DNA of 64,000 nucleotides from Delphinapterus leucas (taxonomy: Eukaryota > Chordata > Mammalia > Artiodactyla > Monodontidae): NCBI RefSeq assembly GCF_002288925.2, contig NW_022098076.1:79898526-79962525 (forward strand), in the 5' to 3' direction. The notes below the pieces were generated by a model. The model did not search any database, was not told where the DNA came from, and was given only the letters and a program-made list of their open reading frames with translations. Each line of letters starts with the position of its first letter. Position 1 is the first letter of the stretch. The position numbers were made by a program, and so were the translations under genes. Shown here piece by piece: positions 12,401-26,180 of the stretch.

Positions 12401-15400
12401 GCAACAGTTTCAATTTCTCCAGATTCTAAAGGGATATTTTTAATCTCAAACATCCAAACTGAATTGTACAACAGTCTTTAAGTATTATTAATATAAATAC
12501 TTTTAGTGGAATGTATATTTACTTTATATTATAGAATGTCATTCTACAGTTTAGTTTTAGCATTTGTTGATTTCATTTTCTTTAATTTGTATAAATTTAC
12601 ATTAACACTGATTTTTTAGAAACAATTACAAAACTGTTTTGTAATTGAACAATTACAAAAATAATCATAATGGTACTCTACCTATAAATAAAAAAACACT
12701 TCTTTTAATAGTAGCATGGAAAACAGTAAATGTCTTACCACTAGAAAGTTAGTGCCCTTCCAAAGTGTTCAAATTACTTTAATGAGCAAATGTAACCTCA
12801 TGAATAAAGTTTTAAAAAGTCTACTTTTGCTACTCTATAGTGGAAATGTTATTAAAATATCCAAGATGTCTCACTATTTTAACCTGAAGCATATGTATTT
12901 TTGCATTCCCTAAAATATTTTAATGTTTTTATATAGTTAAACAGAATAACAACTCTTCTTCAAATCTCAACTAGCACTTCCCTAAGAAAACATGAAAAAA
13001 AAATAAGCAAAGGAAATCAAATACTCAGATCGACTACTGCTCACCACCCCAAACTTGGCAAAGTGTTATAAATGCCTGCCATTTTAAAAGTTATACTGTT
13101 ATCTTGCTATTCAAACTATATTAAACAAATGAATGCCATAACTCTCACAAATTCGACTTCTTCATACCTGTTGGAACCCAATTCATGTGGAGTATAAGTC
13201 AGATGTCTGCTTATGGATACAGAAAGGGAGTCAATAACTTAAATTGTTTTGATTTGTGTGGAGTTACTCAACAAAAATTCTAATGTTGACCAAAAGTAGC
13301 CGAGATCAGATTTCTTCTTTAATCTATAGGTCAAGTAGTGACTTTCTCAATCTTATCAAATAAAAATTTTAATTTGCCATTCGAAGTTCAAAATTGCAAT
13401 ACATTTGATCTGAGTACAGGATAATCGCTAACAAAAATAGAAACAAACTCTTTCATATGGTAAACAGTAGTACTTATTATTCTGAATGTATAAAGGGGTA
13501 TAGTTTCTCTTCCTGATGTTCTCATTTTATAATGTTCTGCTTCTATTTTTAAAGATTGGTAGATATTTTTTCAGAATTTGCTTACAAAATCTGTTTGTTT
13601 AAGATAAAGAAAACTACAACAAAATTTAAGCCACAGATATCAGATACATAAGAAAAATTATGCATGCATATATTAGATTGGGTATTTTAGATGCTCTAAA
13701 AATTCCTCAAACAAAAAATGACTTTTCACAATACATTGTACATTGTTAATTTTATCATTTAGTCTTTGTAATTAAGGACTGTAGCATTTGAACCATTCTC
13801 TATTCTCAGAATATATATTAAAAACTTGATATGTAGTAGATGTTGACTTCTGAAATAATTTTCCACCACAAAACTAAATAAGCGAGGGGAAAACTTTATT
13901 AAAATCTTCCCTTGTTAGGCTACGACATCTTGCTTTGAGTTGTTTTCAATGTAACGAAAAATATTTCTTATATTCTCCTCGAGTTTCTAAAATGCTTCAT
14001 AAAAAAGTCCTTGAAAAAACAATAAAAGTTTTCAGATTTGAAATTATCTCCCATTTAATCTTTACAAGTTTTCTCACAAACTGTTTCGAGTGGAAATTTT
14101 TGATTGATTCAAATATGATATTTTTTTATTTGTAAGTGTATATTGCATGTATTTTAACTCAAAGGCAAAAAAAAAAGCAAATCTTGTTTATCGAATTGGG
14201 TTTCTGAGAACTACTAGTGAGGGAGCTAATTTAAGTTTAAGATATGACAGCAGAATCCGATTAAGTGAATGCACCATTGTCTGATTCTCTCTTTCCTCAA
14301 GCCCAGACAGTTCCTAGCTTTGACTTCATCAGTTGCCAGAAATCTCGTGTGTTCCTCTCTAGGCACAGGAAAAAATGTCTAGGCACAGATGATTTGAAAG
14401 AAGGAATGTTACCGTCCTGCTTAAGCAACTCTAACTTAAGGAGAAGTTCTCTAACCAATACCCCCAGGCCTTTCCAGCTTCATCTGGAAGCCACAGCTAT
14501 GACAAGGGGTACAAAAAAGCATGCATTTCCCTGTGTGGATGGGGAAAAGCCAGGGTGTCTACCTGTTCAATGGCGCAGCAAGACCCCACCCTCACTCTTC
14601 CGGCACCTAAGGGCATCCTTCCCCCCAGAGGTAAGACAAGGAGGAGTTGCTCACCTCCTGACACATCGAGGGGCCACCAGGGGCCTCTCCATTCTTGCCC
14701 CGATTCCCCAACTGCCTGGAGGCCCCACTGTTTCCTCAAACAGCTGCCTGGGGCTTCCCAATGTCTACCAAGAGCTGGACTTGGCCGCAGCTGCCACAAC
14801 CTGCCAGAGCTGGGAGAGACTGTTGCCTTCACCTGGCCAATGTTTCCATTTTTCAAAGGAAGAGAGAATGAGGTCCAGAGAGGGAAAGCAACCTGGTCAC
14901 AATGATAGTTTCAGAGACCTACAAGAAACATCTAAAAATTGCCTAATACAACCTTTACAGCTGAGGGGACCAAGGCCCCCCAGAATTAGGGTCTTACCCA
15001 CCTGCCTGTAACCAGTGAGTGGATGGAGGTTCCTCAGCTTCTTGTGAGGAGTTGGTGCATGATCCATCTAAGGGGCTCCTTGCAAGGACTGAGGATGCTG
15101 TGTAGCCTAAGGGTCACGTGGGTAAATTCTCAGCAGCTCTGGATTGCCAGACCCAGACTTTGGCTCCATAAGTAAACAAGATAAGGAATAAGAAATGAGG
15201 AGGTATCCTGGAAGCTCTAAAGTCCAAGATACAAGTGGAGGGTAACTGAGTATCAGTATTATTATTATTATCTTTATGCTGTCACACACAGCTGTGCCAG
15301 GCCCATACTCCATGCACAGGGAGCCCATGTGTCTTAGCCTCTACCTTCCCCACCCTAAACTGAATGAGGACAAGGGTAGATGCATTTTTGTGGGACCTGA

Positions 15401-18400
15401 AGCTTTTATCATTTAGGGGTCCCCTGGAAGGGATACACACAGGTGAGGGGCCCTGGAACTGAAGGTTCCTCAGCTCTATGGTAAACCCACCTCTGCCCAG
15501 GACTCCTCTTTCAACCTCCACTTGAGAGGGCCTGGGGGAGATGTAGGCTGTTTCTAGATGCTTGTATCTACTGTCATTACCTAATACTTACAAAACATCA
15601 ATCAAGTCTAAATACCAGCTATGGGGGCTCAGCAGGAATCCAAGATCATGAGAGTCCACAAACACAGCGGGCTGTTTCTGAACCCCATATATCACAGGTG
15701 GGATAAATGCCAGCTGTCCCTCTGGGACCCTCGTGGCTTACATTCTCCAAAGCAATGTGTTTCTGAGGCTCTCCAGGACCCTAGCGCTGAGAGTCCAGGA
15801 GCCTCTGGCCTTCCAGAAGCTCTCCTAGCCAGTAGATCCATCATGGATGCCCCTTGGGCCCTACTCTTGCTGAAGAGGAGAGCCTCACTTCTTCTGACTT
15901 CTGACAATGGTCCAGGCACCATTAGAAGCATGACTATTCAGATCAGATATCTGCTCCTTAGAATCAGAGGCAAGATGGGCCCCAAAGTGCCCTCCCTGTC
16001 TATGGCTCTAAGCCAGAACAGACGCTGTATGTCCTTCCTCTGGCCCTGCTTTTTGCCAAGAAACCCAAAGGACACAAGCCAAGTCCCTTCCCTGGCATTC
16101 AGGAAGTGTGGAAAATCCACCTACAGGAGAAATGCTCTTGGTGCCCACCTGCCTCTGCCTCCCCCAGATAGCTCAATGGGGTACCACGCCCTGGAAGGCC
16201 GTGCTCACCAACAAAGAGCTTCCTCATAGCAGAACTAGTCCTGCCCATTCACAGCGAAGTTGGGATCTGCTGGAGTACGATTTGCAGGGCAACAGAAACC
16301 TATACCTTGCCCCAACCAAAAAGCTTTCCTACATGGGTACCTGGAATTCTGCCATTGGGGAGTCATTCCTCCATGCCAGGCAATTGCTCCCAGGGCCCTT
16401 TTGGAAACTGCATCCTTAGGAAGGGCAATCGGTCGAGTCAATGTGAATGAGGTAGAGCTCGGTGGAAGCAATGGTATGTGTGTGTGGAGCTGGAGTGCAC
16501 AAGGGGAGGGTAAGCCAGGTAGAAGCAGGACAGGGGTTGGGGAGACAGGAAAGAAGAGAGAACAGCAGCTGAGACTGCCCTCTTTTCACCCAAGGTCAGC
16601 CCATAGAGTCCTTTGTGAAAAGAAAGTGAGAGAAACATTTTCACAGGGTTTGGGAACGGAAGATTGGGGGCAGGGAGATTATCAAACATCCCTGTACAAA
16701 ACCCAAACTTGTTCCGGTAACATCATTTCCTATAAACTACAGTCTGAGTGACCGTCTCCTAAAGTTTTTCCAAAAGGATTTTCCAAGTACCAGAAATGTC
16801 AATGTGAAAGATAATCATTGTCTTCCCTAATGAATTTAATTTGAGCTTTCAATTTTAAAAATAAATAAGTAAAAAGGATTCATTTCAGGGGAAAAATCAT
16901 TACTTTAAACAAGTAACATTAAATTATAGTAATTCAATAAAACGATGAAAGTTCGCCAGCCAGCAAAGATTCAGACCAAATTCGGCTCTCTATGTCATTT
17001 GTATTTTGTAGTAAGGAGAGTGTTGCTCTCCTTATCTGCCCCAGGTATGTGCTAGTACTCCACCCGGAAGGCAAGCCTGTATAGTGGCCGTTGGTTTCAA
17101 TTTGTCTAAAAAGGACAAACCACATGACACAAAGCTGGGCCAGGGAATGAGTACTTGACCTACACAAGATCTGTTTGTCTCCACACCCACTTCTTGAGCC
17201 TCTGATGAAAACGAGATGAGGTGGCCTTCCCAGCCCCCAGCTGGCTTTGTACTCAGGACGCCCCGAGAAACCCTAGCTGACACTTTCCACAGGCAGGAAG
17301 AAGACAGACAGAAGTTGAGGCCCAAAAAGTTCACTGACAAAAGCCCGGAAGCTAATTCAAAACGAGCCAGGCCTTGAGTTTGCACCCTGGCCTTCTACCT
17401 GGAGCTGATTCCCTGTAGAATGGGGGACATTCCACTACCCAGGCACCCCTCTTGCCCCTGCACTCTTAAGCCAGGCTCCTTGTAGTTTCTAACCTGTTGC
17501 TAAATGGGAATTTAGTGCTCCGTTTGCCTTCTTCTTTCAGACAAAAATTCAGCAGTAGTCAGAGCTTGGCAGGGCCAGTGACCACAAGCAGACATTGGCT
17601 TCTGGTAAGAAGCTATAGAAGTTGCCTTTCTACTGCCCTCTGATAAATGTGTCTTGCATGCGTACAAGTGCCGGATGTGTCCCATCTGCGTAAAAGTCAA
17701 GCAAATCGACCACCTGGAAAGTTTCCACCCTGGAGAGCTTCCCAAATCATATTCTGCCCTGGCATACTGCAGGTTCCTTGGATGCTCTGTGAGGAGAGCC
17801 AATTTATTCGCTCGACCCCCTGAAATGGACTCCCAGCCCCCGTTAGAAATGGTCTGAGAGGATTTTATGTCTTAAAAATTTCCAACATATAACCAATAAT
17901 TCCAGACACTGAGATCCCATTCACTTGGGAATCATACAACGGAAAGTTGAAGTGTTTCCCCAGATGAATTCATGGGTCTCTTTTTATTTTAAAAAGTTAC
18001 AAATCTAAAAATCAGAAGCGAAGGGGCAGCTCTCCCACCGGAACCCCTGCTCCCTGACGCTGAGCCAGTTCCCCAGAGAACGCCTCAGCCTGCTTCCTCC
18101 TTCACCTGTGTGATGAGAACAATGTGAGGATGTGTTGAGAATCTAAAGAGTGGTTGTTCTGCTGATGTGGACCTGAAAACCACTGATTTTATGCGGTCGA
18201 AATTTCTGTTGAGAACCTCACAGCAACCTGACAAATCACAATTTTCCTCATTGGGATTAATCCTCCCAAGACCCTCCTTCCTACATGGAGAGCTGCATAC
18301 TTTTGCAGGTAGTAATCAGATGTCACAAATTACGGGCCCGATCCAATCCAAATTATGCACAGAGCCAGGAGAGGGGAAAAAAAATGCTGCTTTTCATTCT

Positions 18401-18780
18401 TCTCAGCTCTTTGCAGATGCTCTAAATGCCAGGCCTGTTTCCATCCCCACTGACTCCTCTGGAGTTCCGTAAGGCAGTCAGAGGGGAAACAGAAAGAGAA
18501 CCAGGGTTCCCAGCCGGCTGTTTCTATCGAAGCACAGACAAAAGTTCTAGCATTAGGAAAACACACCTTCCTGCCTTGTGTCTGGCTGAATAGTGCTACA
18601 TGCTGTGGGGCTGGCTGCAGGAACAGTCAAGAAAGAAGACTTGCTTTTGTTTTCCTGTTATTTTGAAAAAAAAGAATCAAGATTTTGATTTTCAAAACTA
18701 AATCCTTAGCCCCTAACTTGTTCCCTGTTTCCAAAAGGCCCAGTCCTAAGAAGGAATGACTTGAAATATTGACTTTAAAA
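9431..18780. other. Mostly unique intron-4 sequence
   Basis: The 12.4-14.2 kb part is strongly AT-rich. The 14.2-16.8 kb part is GC-richer and contains chance open frames of up to 248 codons without recognisable domains. A low-repeat block near 10960-11260 (GACAATAAGG, CTTTGATAAAAG, ACCTAATTATGAC) could be a further regulatory element. Confidence 0.4.
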
Positions 18781-18792
18781 TATGTATTGGTG

Positions 18793-18997
18793 GGCTGCCC
18801 CGGTGGCGCAGTGGTTGAGAGTCCACCTGCCGATGCAGGGGACACGGGTTCGTGCCCCGGTCCGGGAAGATCCCACATGCCGCGGAGCGGCTGGGCCTGT
18901 GAGCCATGGCCGCCGGGCCTGCGCGTCTGGAGCCTGTGCTCCGCAACGGGAGAGGCCACAACAGTGAGAGGCCTGCGTACTGCAAAACAATAAATAA

Positions 18998-19038
<41 letters not shown>
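18793..19038 (+). mobile_element. CHR-2-type cetacean SINE with (TA)n(TG)n tail
   Basis: CHR-2 body from GGCTGCCCCGGTGGCGCAG to AGGCCTGCGTACTGCAAAAC, then a tail of TAAATAAATATATATA and (TG)n. The direct repeat TGTATTGGTG at 18783-18792 and 19039-19048 encloses both body and microsatellite, so the TG tract is part of the insertion. Confidence 0.92.

Positions 19039-19040
<2 letters not shown>
19007..19040. repeat. (TG)n microsatellite in SINE tail
   Basis: About 17 TG units grown from the A/T-rich tail of the adjacent SINE; likely length-polymorphic. Confidence 0.95.
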
Positions 19041-19043
<3 letters not shown>

Positions 19044-20009
19044 TGGTGTTCACATATCCAGTTTTCTCAGGAGGCTTTGGAGAGTGTTGTTTTCTCATAT
19101 AGTTGGAGCCCAGTTCTTTCTGGTTCATTCCACAGACTTGAACTTCCAGCTTAGGTAAGCCAGGTACTCAGCAGCATCAACAACTGAATTCCTGAGCATC
19201 AGATTTAAGGGAAAATGCGCTGAAATGATTTGAGGGAGGCAAGCTATGTGCAAAAACATAAAATGTCTTCTGTGCCTAGAAGGGAATGGATACATACCCC
19301 TTAAAAGTTCATAAAATCAAAAACTAACCTTTACCAAACTCAAGAAACCCCTAGAGAATCAGGCCAGCACTTTTCAAATATTAGAAATACAAGGCCATGT
19401 TTTATTAGACATAATCTGCTTTCTTACTAGTTCAAACCTAATTTGGTAACCCTGAAAGACAATTTGTCTTTTGTAACTAAACAATCAGAATAAGTTGTCT
19501 CTGAATTGTTCTAAAAACTATCCATAATTTTTCCAGCGCAGAAAGAAAAATAAGAATGCTTAACATAAGTGTACCATTTTTGATGGAGGCGAAGTGAAAT
19601 AAATAGTAGATAAGAAAAAAAGAATAAAAAGGGGAACCAATAAGTCAAAGCAAAAAGCTTTCCTTGGATTTAGAGAATGTTACATTTGGAGAAATATCAA
19701 AATATTGGAGGAATTTCCTAAGCAGAAATTTCAAAACCTATGCTCCTACCTACGTACAGTGGTAGAAGGAAGTGTCTCTTTTTTCTTGTACAAGTGGCCA
19801 CAGGCAAACACACACACACTCCATGTTTAGTGAGCATTCCTTCACCATTTGTTCTCAATGCAGAACCCAAATTCCACCAAAGCTATCAAAATCACAAATG
19901 CCGTTCCCTTTGTCTCTACCACAGAGGAATTATTTTACAAATAAAGTCACACATGTGCCAAATGGTGCTGTTGGACTGGAAACACTCTAAGTGCTGTTAA
20001 GTAAATCAC

Positions 20010-20350
20010 CACTTGCCAATAGGATGGAATACTATGCAGCTACATAAACAGGCTGAGGAGACCCTCAGTCTGATGAGGAGTGATTGCAGAGATATATTCT
20101 AAGGTGGAAAAAAAAAAGCAAAGTGCAGAACAGTTTCTACAGTGGGCTACCATCTGTGCGAACAAAATGGAGAGAATATTTTTAAGAGAGAAATACAATT
20201 GCTTGTTTATGCAGACTCTCTAGAAAGACAGCCAAGATTCTGAGGGTCCTGAGTGGGAAGAAGACTTGTCACTGTACGCCCTTTTCTATATTTTGAATTA
20301 TGTACAGAGTGCAGGTTTTACCTGGTCAAAAATAAATATGATTTAAAAAT
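20010..20350 (+). mobile_element. LINE-1 3' fragment
   Basis: L1 signature GGAATACTATGCAGCTACAT, then AAGCAAAGTGCAGAACAG and a 3' UTR ending ...GGTCAAAAATAAATATGA. Decayed. Confidence 0.8.
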
Positions 20351-21554
20351 ACAATCTGACAACACATGTATTTTTCACTTGAGGGGGTGGACATGAGGGC
20401 AATCCTCGGAATAAAAGAACGCTTTCGTTTTTTAGGCTGAGAGTTGGCCCCCATAATCCAGGAGTCCCCTTGCCTCTAAAAGCCTTCAGGGGGCTAGCAC
20501 AGTCCAGAAGGAAGGCCCAGGGCTCAACAGCGAATTTTTATCAATTCACTGGGGGTCGACCGGCCAAGGAGCCGGGCTGCCCGCTGAGACGCCTAAGCCG
20601 TGACAGCTGCGTAAACTGGCGGTGCCCCAGCCTGACCTATTTCAGAGACAGGTCAGCCCAGTGCATGCAGGGATAAGAAAACAACCTTCCTTCTCTCCAG
20701 TGGCTGCACTGGCAAGCTGCTCCAGCAGGAGAACCACAGGGCAGGAGCTCTCCAGCCCCCCGCAAGTCTTACAAGCCAGGCTACTTTCTTTTTACCCTCG
20801 CATGGCACCCTACTCGTACAGAAGTCCCAAGCTTTGGGGGCTGGATAGAGAGGGAAACTGAATAGAGAGGTCACTGAAATGTATCCTCCAGCTTAACAAA
20901 TGCTATTTTGGAAAGTTTCCTTAATATTTCTGAACTCCAATTTTAAAGGAGAGGGATTAAGAAGAATCATGCAGAAAGAAAGAAGAATGCACACTATCTC
21001 ACGTGTGGAGCCATAAAGACATTTAAGAACAAGGAAGCAGGCTGGAGAAGGGACGCAATGAGAAATTACACAAACACAATTCCGCAAAATGAAGGATTGC
21101 ACCAGGATTTCAGGAATAAGAACGCATGTGTGAGATCCATTTTCAAAAAGCAACTTATTTGTCAGGCCAGTGGAGGAAAAAAAACTTGTGCAAATACACA
21201 AACAAAACAAAGTTTGATTTGGAAGAGTTTTAAATAGCCAAGTTAGTCTAAGAGAGAAAAGTAAACTACAGAACGGGAGAAAAAGTAATTAAGAAATATC
21301 TTTTGACATCTCGGCAAATGGTTTTCAAATTTTATTATTTTTCAAACTATTAAATCAATATAGTCTATTACATTAAAGAGTTTCTTATAAACTCAGTTTT
21401 CTGGAATCAGTGAAAGCGAATTTTTTGGTGAGGGTGTGCATGCTTGTGTGCTGGTCTTCATTGTTGCTCCTAAACCCGAATTAAGCTTTTATTTGCCCTT
21501 GGGCAGAGCCCATCTGCCAGTAGGCTAGTCATTTTCTGCATGTTCAGAGGGCTT

Positions 21555-21570
21555 CCCCCCCCCCCCCCCC
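21555..21570. repeat. C16 homopolymer
   Basis: Sixteen consecutive C; length is unreliable in most assemblies. Confidence 0.9.
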
Positions 21571-21994
21571 GCACAAGATTTTGAGTTTTCCTGTGAGATA
21601 GGTGTAACTTGCACATAACTTGCATCTTCTCATTTTATTCTCATATCACCCTGGGAAATTGGTATAATGTGCCCCCATCTTACCAGACATCAGAACTCAA
21701 GGGGCTCACACCCAAAATGTGCTGTTCTCAATTTTAGAGCAAAATCAGTGATGCAAGACAGACTACTTTTACCTTGGGTGCTATGCTCTTATAAGGCAAG
21801 CAAAGACATGAAAAAGGACTTTGGGGTGTGTTTAAGTCAGACAAGAAACATTCATTTGTATTAGTGAACTTCAGTCAGGAAACCAGCCAAGTGGGGATTC
21901 ATAAAGAAGGAACCTGTTGCTTTTCTTATAATAAAATGAATTGGACCAATTAATTTTCTTTAGTTCAGGTTAAGCTCAACCATGGTAATTGGGA

Positions 21995-22039
<45 letters not shown>
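21995..22039. repeat. (AC)n microsatellite
   Basis: About 22 uninterrupted AC units; likely polymorphic. Confidence 0.97.
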
Positions 22040-22042
<3 letters not shown>

Positions 22043-24300
22043 GTGGCCAAGATTTTCTTAATCATGATAATATGTTTGAATACTGGAAGAATTTTAAAAT
22101 ACGTGTTTGAAGACAGACTCTATGGGTCTATAATTGTTTAAAAACAAGATTTTTTTCAAAAAGAAGATAGACCCTATAAAGGAAACAAAAATGATGTTAA
22201 TACCCCCAGACAATGCCGAAGTAAGTTAATGCCTATATTAGGGTTTGCCAAAAAAAAAAAAAAAGATAAAAGATATGAGGGGTATGGTGGCTGTACTCTT
22301 AGTTTATCTGTGTACCTATAAAACTCACAAGCCTACAAATGTAGGCTTTCTGTTAAAAATGTAAATTTGTATGTGACCATACAAGTATTGACTATGAAAG
22401 TATACAAAAACCAATTCCATGTTGCTAGATAAATTGCACACAGCCATTAACTTTCCTTTCTTAGCTATTCTACCCTAACTTACTTATTGTCTGCATGTAA
22501 TGACATAAAGCCAAGTACATTTAATTCTGTAGTTGTTTCCAGAAATATGCCTACCATCTGATTATAAATTTTTTTTAAATTTACATTTAAGCCTCCTTAA
22601 AACTATACTATTTGAATTCTCAATATGATCCTGGAAATTTTTAATGCTGAAAAATCAGTGGTATTTCCTCTCCCTCAATCCTATGTTAGTCAGCCAAGAA
22701 GAGTCTCCCATCCTTGTCACAAAGCATTTTGATCAGCTATTTTAAAATAGAATCCAATGGAATCGGATCCAGGATGAGTGGGAAATTCCTCCTCGAATCA
22801 AGAGTTTATATTAATATGCTATTGTAGATACAGTAAAGCTGGCCAAATAAAAATACATAAAAATCAAATCACTAAATGGGTTTAAGGAAACAAATATATG
22901 GCTAGTTTGTTACTGCCTGTCATGAGTTCTAGTTTGTATTACTGGGGAAGATTCATTTCCCAATCACTGCAGTAAGAAGGCGGACATAAAAACTCAGACT
23001 ACTTACTTTGATTGAGTTGCTTCACCGCAAAGAGAAGGGGTTCTTTGTTGTTTGGGATTTTTTCAACTTAAAATCCTGCAGCTAAAATTTAAATGCTACG
23101 AACTTTGTTATATGCAATGTGCAAGGTAAAACTCTTTCTCAGGATTTTTTTTTCCAGGAGAAATGTGCACCAAATCAAATTCGAAATGTTACACCATTGT
23201 TCTTTATTAAAATACAACTACTTCTTTAAAGAAAAGTGGACATTTCCAGGGCAGAAATTATCTGTTAGTCTCTTCTCAGTTTTTATCAGGAAGGAAGGAA
23301 AACAGACATTGAAGATATGAATTCATAAGGCCTTTTACTGCTCAAGTGTCTTCAACAACTATTTTCCATGGTTTTCATAGCTCCCTTTGACAATGGTGAA
23401 GCTTCTAACTCATCTCTCTTAAATAAACGTTTTATAACGTTAACGGCCATTTCGATAACTGCTCATTTTCCAGTTACAAACTGGAAAGTACATATATTCT
23501 ATTCCTTTGAGACCATCACAGAAATGTGGGGGAAGCTTTCTAAAAGGAGAGACGTCCCGATTCCAGCAAAAGTTCAACACTGTTGGAGCTCAGCATTTGT
23601 CCCAACACTGCAAGATAGAGCTGAAAGCTGAGCTGTGCCACTCTCTACCCAAGACTGGCATGAACCGGGCGAGAAAACCTTTCCCAACGGAGCAGAGGAT
23701 GGTCCTCTGTTCTCACTTTGGTGTGCATCTTCCAAGAGAGTGGCAACTTCTGAAACTCCTTTTCACTTTCTCTGATTACAGTTCCCCACTGAGGCAGCCA
23801 GTGCTTTTTTTTTTTTTTAACAATAATATCAAATATTTATTTTTTCCAGCCTTATTGAGATATAATTGACATAGCCCGTTACTGAGTCAGTAATTCTGCC
23901 TTGGTACTGACATCAGACCCCACTCAGAGTATGACTCTGCTGTCCCCCTGGCAGTATATGAACACATAGCCTGATATCTAAGGGGGGAAAGTCACTTTAA
24001 CTCCACATGTAAATGAAACATGAAATACACATATACATGGAAAATGCAGCAAAGAACTCTCTAGCACTGCATCTGGACCCAGGGCAAGGTAGTCATAATA
24101 GATCTGCACTGACTCACACTTCCAGCTTAATCTGTTTCAGGCAGTTGTCCCACACTGCAATGACTAGGACTATTTCAAAGGACATTTGAGCACAGATAGA
24201 TTATTAACTAATTGGGAGATTATAATACAAAATGTCAGAAAATACCCATTAATGATTCTGACTCTGTATGTCAAGATTCATCTTGTTCAAGAGTGAATAA

Positions 24301-24661
24301 GGGGACTTGCCTGGTGGCGCAGGGGTTAAGAATCCGCCTGCCAATGCAGGGGACACGGGTTCAAACCCTGGTCCGGGAAGATCCCACATGCCGCGGAGCA
24401 ACTAAGCCCGTGCGCCACAACTACTGAGCCTGCGCTCTAGAGCCCGCGAGCCACAACTACTGAGCCCACGTGCCGCAACTACTGAAGTCCACGTGCCTAG
24501 AGCCCGTGCTCTGCAACAAGAGAAGCCACAGCAGTGAGAAGCCCGCGCACCGCGACGAAGAGTAGCCCCCGCTCGCCGCAACTAGAGAAAGCCCGTGCAC
24601 AGCAGAGAAGACCCAATGCAGCCAAAAATAAATACATAAAATAAATGAATTTATATTAAAA
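24301..24661 (+). mobile_element. CHR-1-type cetartiodactyl SINE
   Basis: tRNA-derived SINE with an A-box-like TGGCGCAGGGG, a B-box-like GGTTCAAACCC, and three internal copies of the CACAACTACTGAG-type unit, ending CCAATGCAGCCAAAAATAAA. The target-site duplication AAGAGTGAATAA is exact at 24289-24300 and 24662-24673. Confidence 0.93.
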
Positions 24662-25134
24662 AAGAGTGAATAAGAGTAAAATAAAATAAATGAAATAAAA
24701 ATAAAACCCTAAGCACAGTTATTTAGTAGTGAAATGAACACAGAGAACGGGATTCAGAAAATCCCGCACACAGGCAGATCTATGGTGCTCAGTTGAATAT
24801 TCAAAACTGAATCTGGCATAAATTTCACAACCTCAGAGTGACTTGTTGGAATTTGCAAATTAAGCACAGAGATGGTATTTCCAAAAGAGTCTTTGCATGC
24901 ATTTTAGCTCTCATAATAAAAGAAAAATCTATCCAAATATATTGAACTCTTAAACAAAACAAAAAAAGCCTAACAGTTCATCGAAAAATCAACAGCCAAA
25001 AAAGTCATAAAATTATTCAAAGAAATATTTTTCTTAGCATTCAACAGCAGTGCTGAATATGAATTGGTAAGCTGTGCTGTTACCTCAAATTCTCATGACT
25101 CTAGAAAGTGTAACCTACAGGAGAAATAAATCCT

Positions 25135-25152
25135 TGTGTGTGTGTGTGTGTG
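25135..25152. repeat. (TG)9 microsatellite
   Basis: Short uninterrupted TG tract. Confidence 0.85.
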
Positions 25153-25719
25153 CAACTGGGTATAGTTTACTGCCAACATAACTCATAGTGACTGACTTAT
25201 AAATAAACTTTAACTATACACACAAACAAACACATATCTGCTCCTACATTGTAGGAGGTTTAAAAATATACATGGGACTCATCTAACCATCCATAAACAC
25301 AAAAATTGTGAAAACATATGTAGAGAAATGCAGTCAATCTAACTCCCAGTTTCCTGTGTATTTAATTGTTCTCCAGCTAGTTTTACACAAAACTCTGACA
25401 TCTTGCCTTTACGTCATTCCAGCTTGGCAGGTAACTTCAGTAAAACTTCCATATTTAGAAATTTAGTGACATTCAGGATCTTAGCTTCCATGCCTCTCGT
25501 CACCTCCCCCAAACGAGAACTTATTTGATGATAAGTTCACCATCTTAGCCTAAGTTCTAAACAAGAAATCACCATAGGATAATTAAAAACACCCCATGAA
25601 TCTCTTCTCTGCAAACTTAGGACACGTAACTGGTTTCGGTTCCTATTTCTTAAAGAGAATTCAGTCAATCCTCCTTAGAGGTTTCAGAGGAAAAGAAGGA
25701 TTTTCCAAGACAGATAAGT

Positions 25720-26180
25720 TGAAATGATCCCGCTTTGATCTCAGTGGTTAAGAATCCCTCACAATGGAAGATGGCCACTGAGAGGCCGGGATCCCGGCCT
25801 TTTAATGCGTAACAATGGTATCAACAAACAGCTACTTAATCAATATTTGGCCAGAGCTGCTGAAAACTTCCTTTTCAGATTTTAATTCCTAGTTGTAAAA
25901 CAACCCCAGAGCAGCCAGTGAGATGAGGCATTAAACTGACTGCTTAATTGCCTTTTACTGTCTTGTTAGTTATATATGTACATTCTTAATGGTTCTTTAA
26001 TCTTTATTTACCCACATAAATAAGTTACCTGCCGTAGGACTCCACCGGCCTGAACCAACCTTCTCTGCCCCAGCCCTGGCCAAACTCTCTCACCGTTTAT
26101 TGCTGCTGTTGAGGCTTTTAATATTCATTGGCTACTTATTTACGTACAATGTGAGCATATAACCTCATAGTTAGGAAGGA
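25720..26180. promoter_or_regulatory. Candidate intron-4 conserved element with an 18-bp palindrome
   Basis: Low-repeat sequence with a perfect palindrome AGGCCGGGATCCCGGCCT (25783-25800), followed closely by TAACAATGG (SOX-like), TTAATCAATATT and several TTAAT/ATTAA cores. Enhancer-like by composition only. Confidence 0.35.

Noticed and set aside
14265..15011. 248-codon plus-strand open frame in intron 4 (with 202- and 163-codon frames downstream to 16751)
   Set aside because: No recognisable domain, no codon or family signal, overlapping open frames on both strands, and a position within a large intron. GC-moderate sequence gives such frames by chance.
23840..23880. Short TTATTGAGATATAATTGACATA sequence as a separate mobile element
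   Set aside because: It resembles an old L1-type fragment but is too short to delimit or assign.
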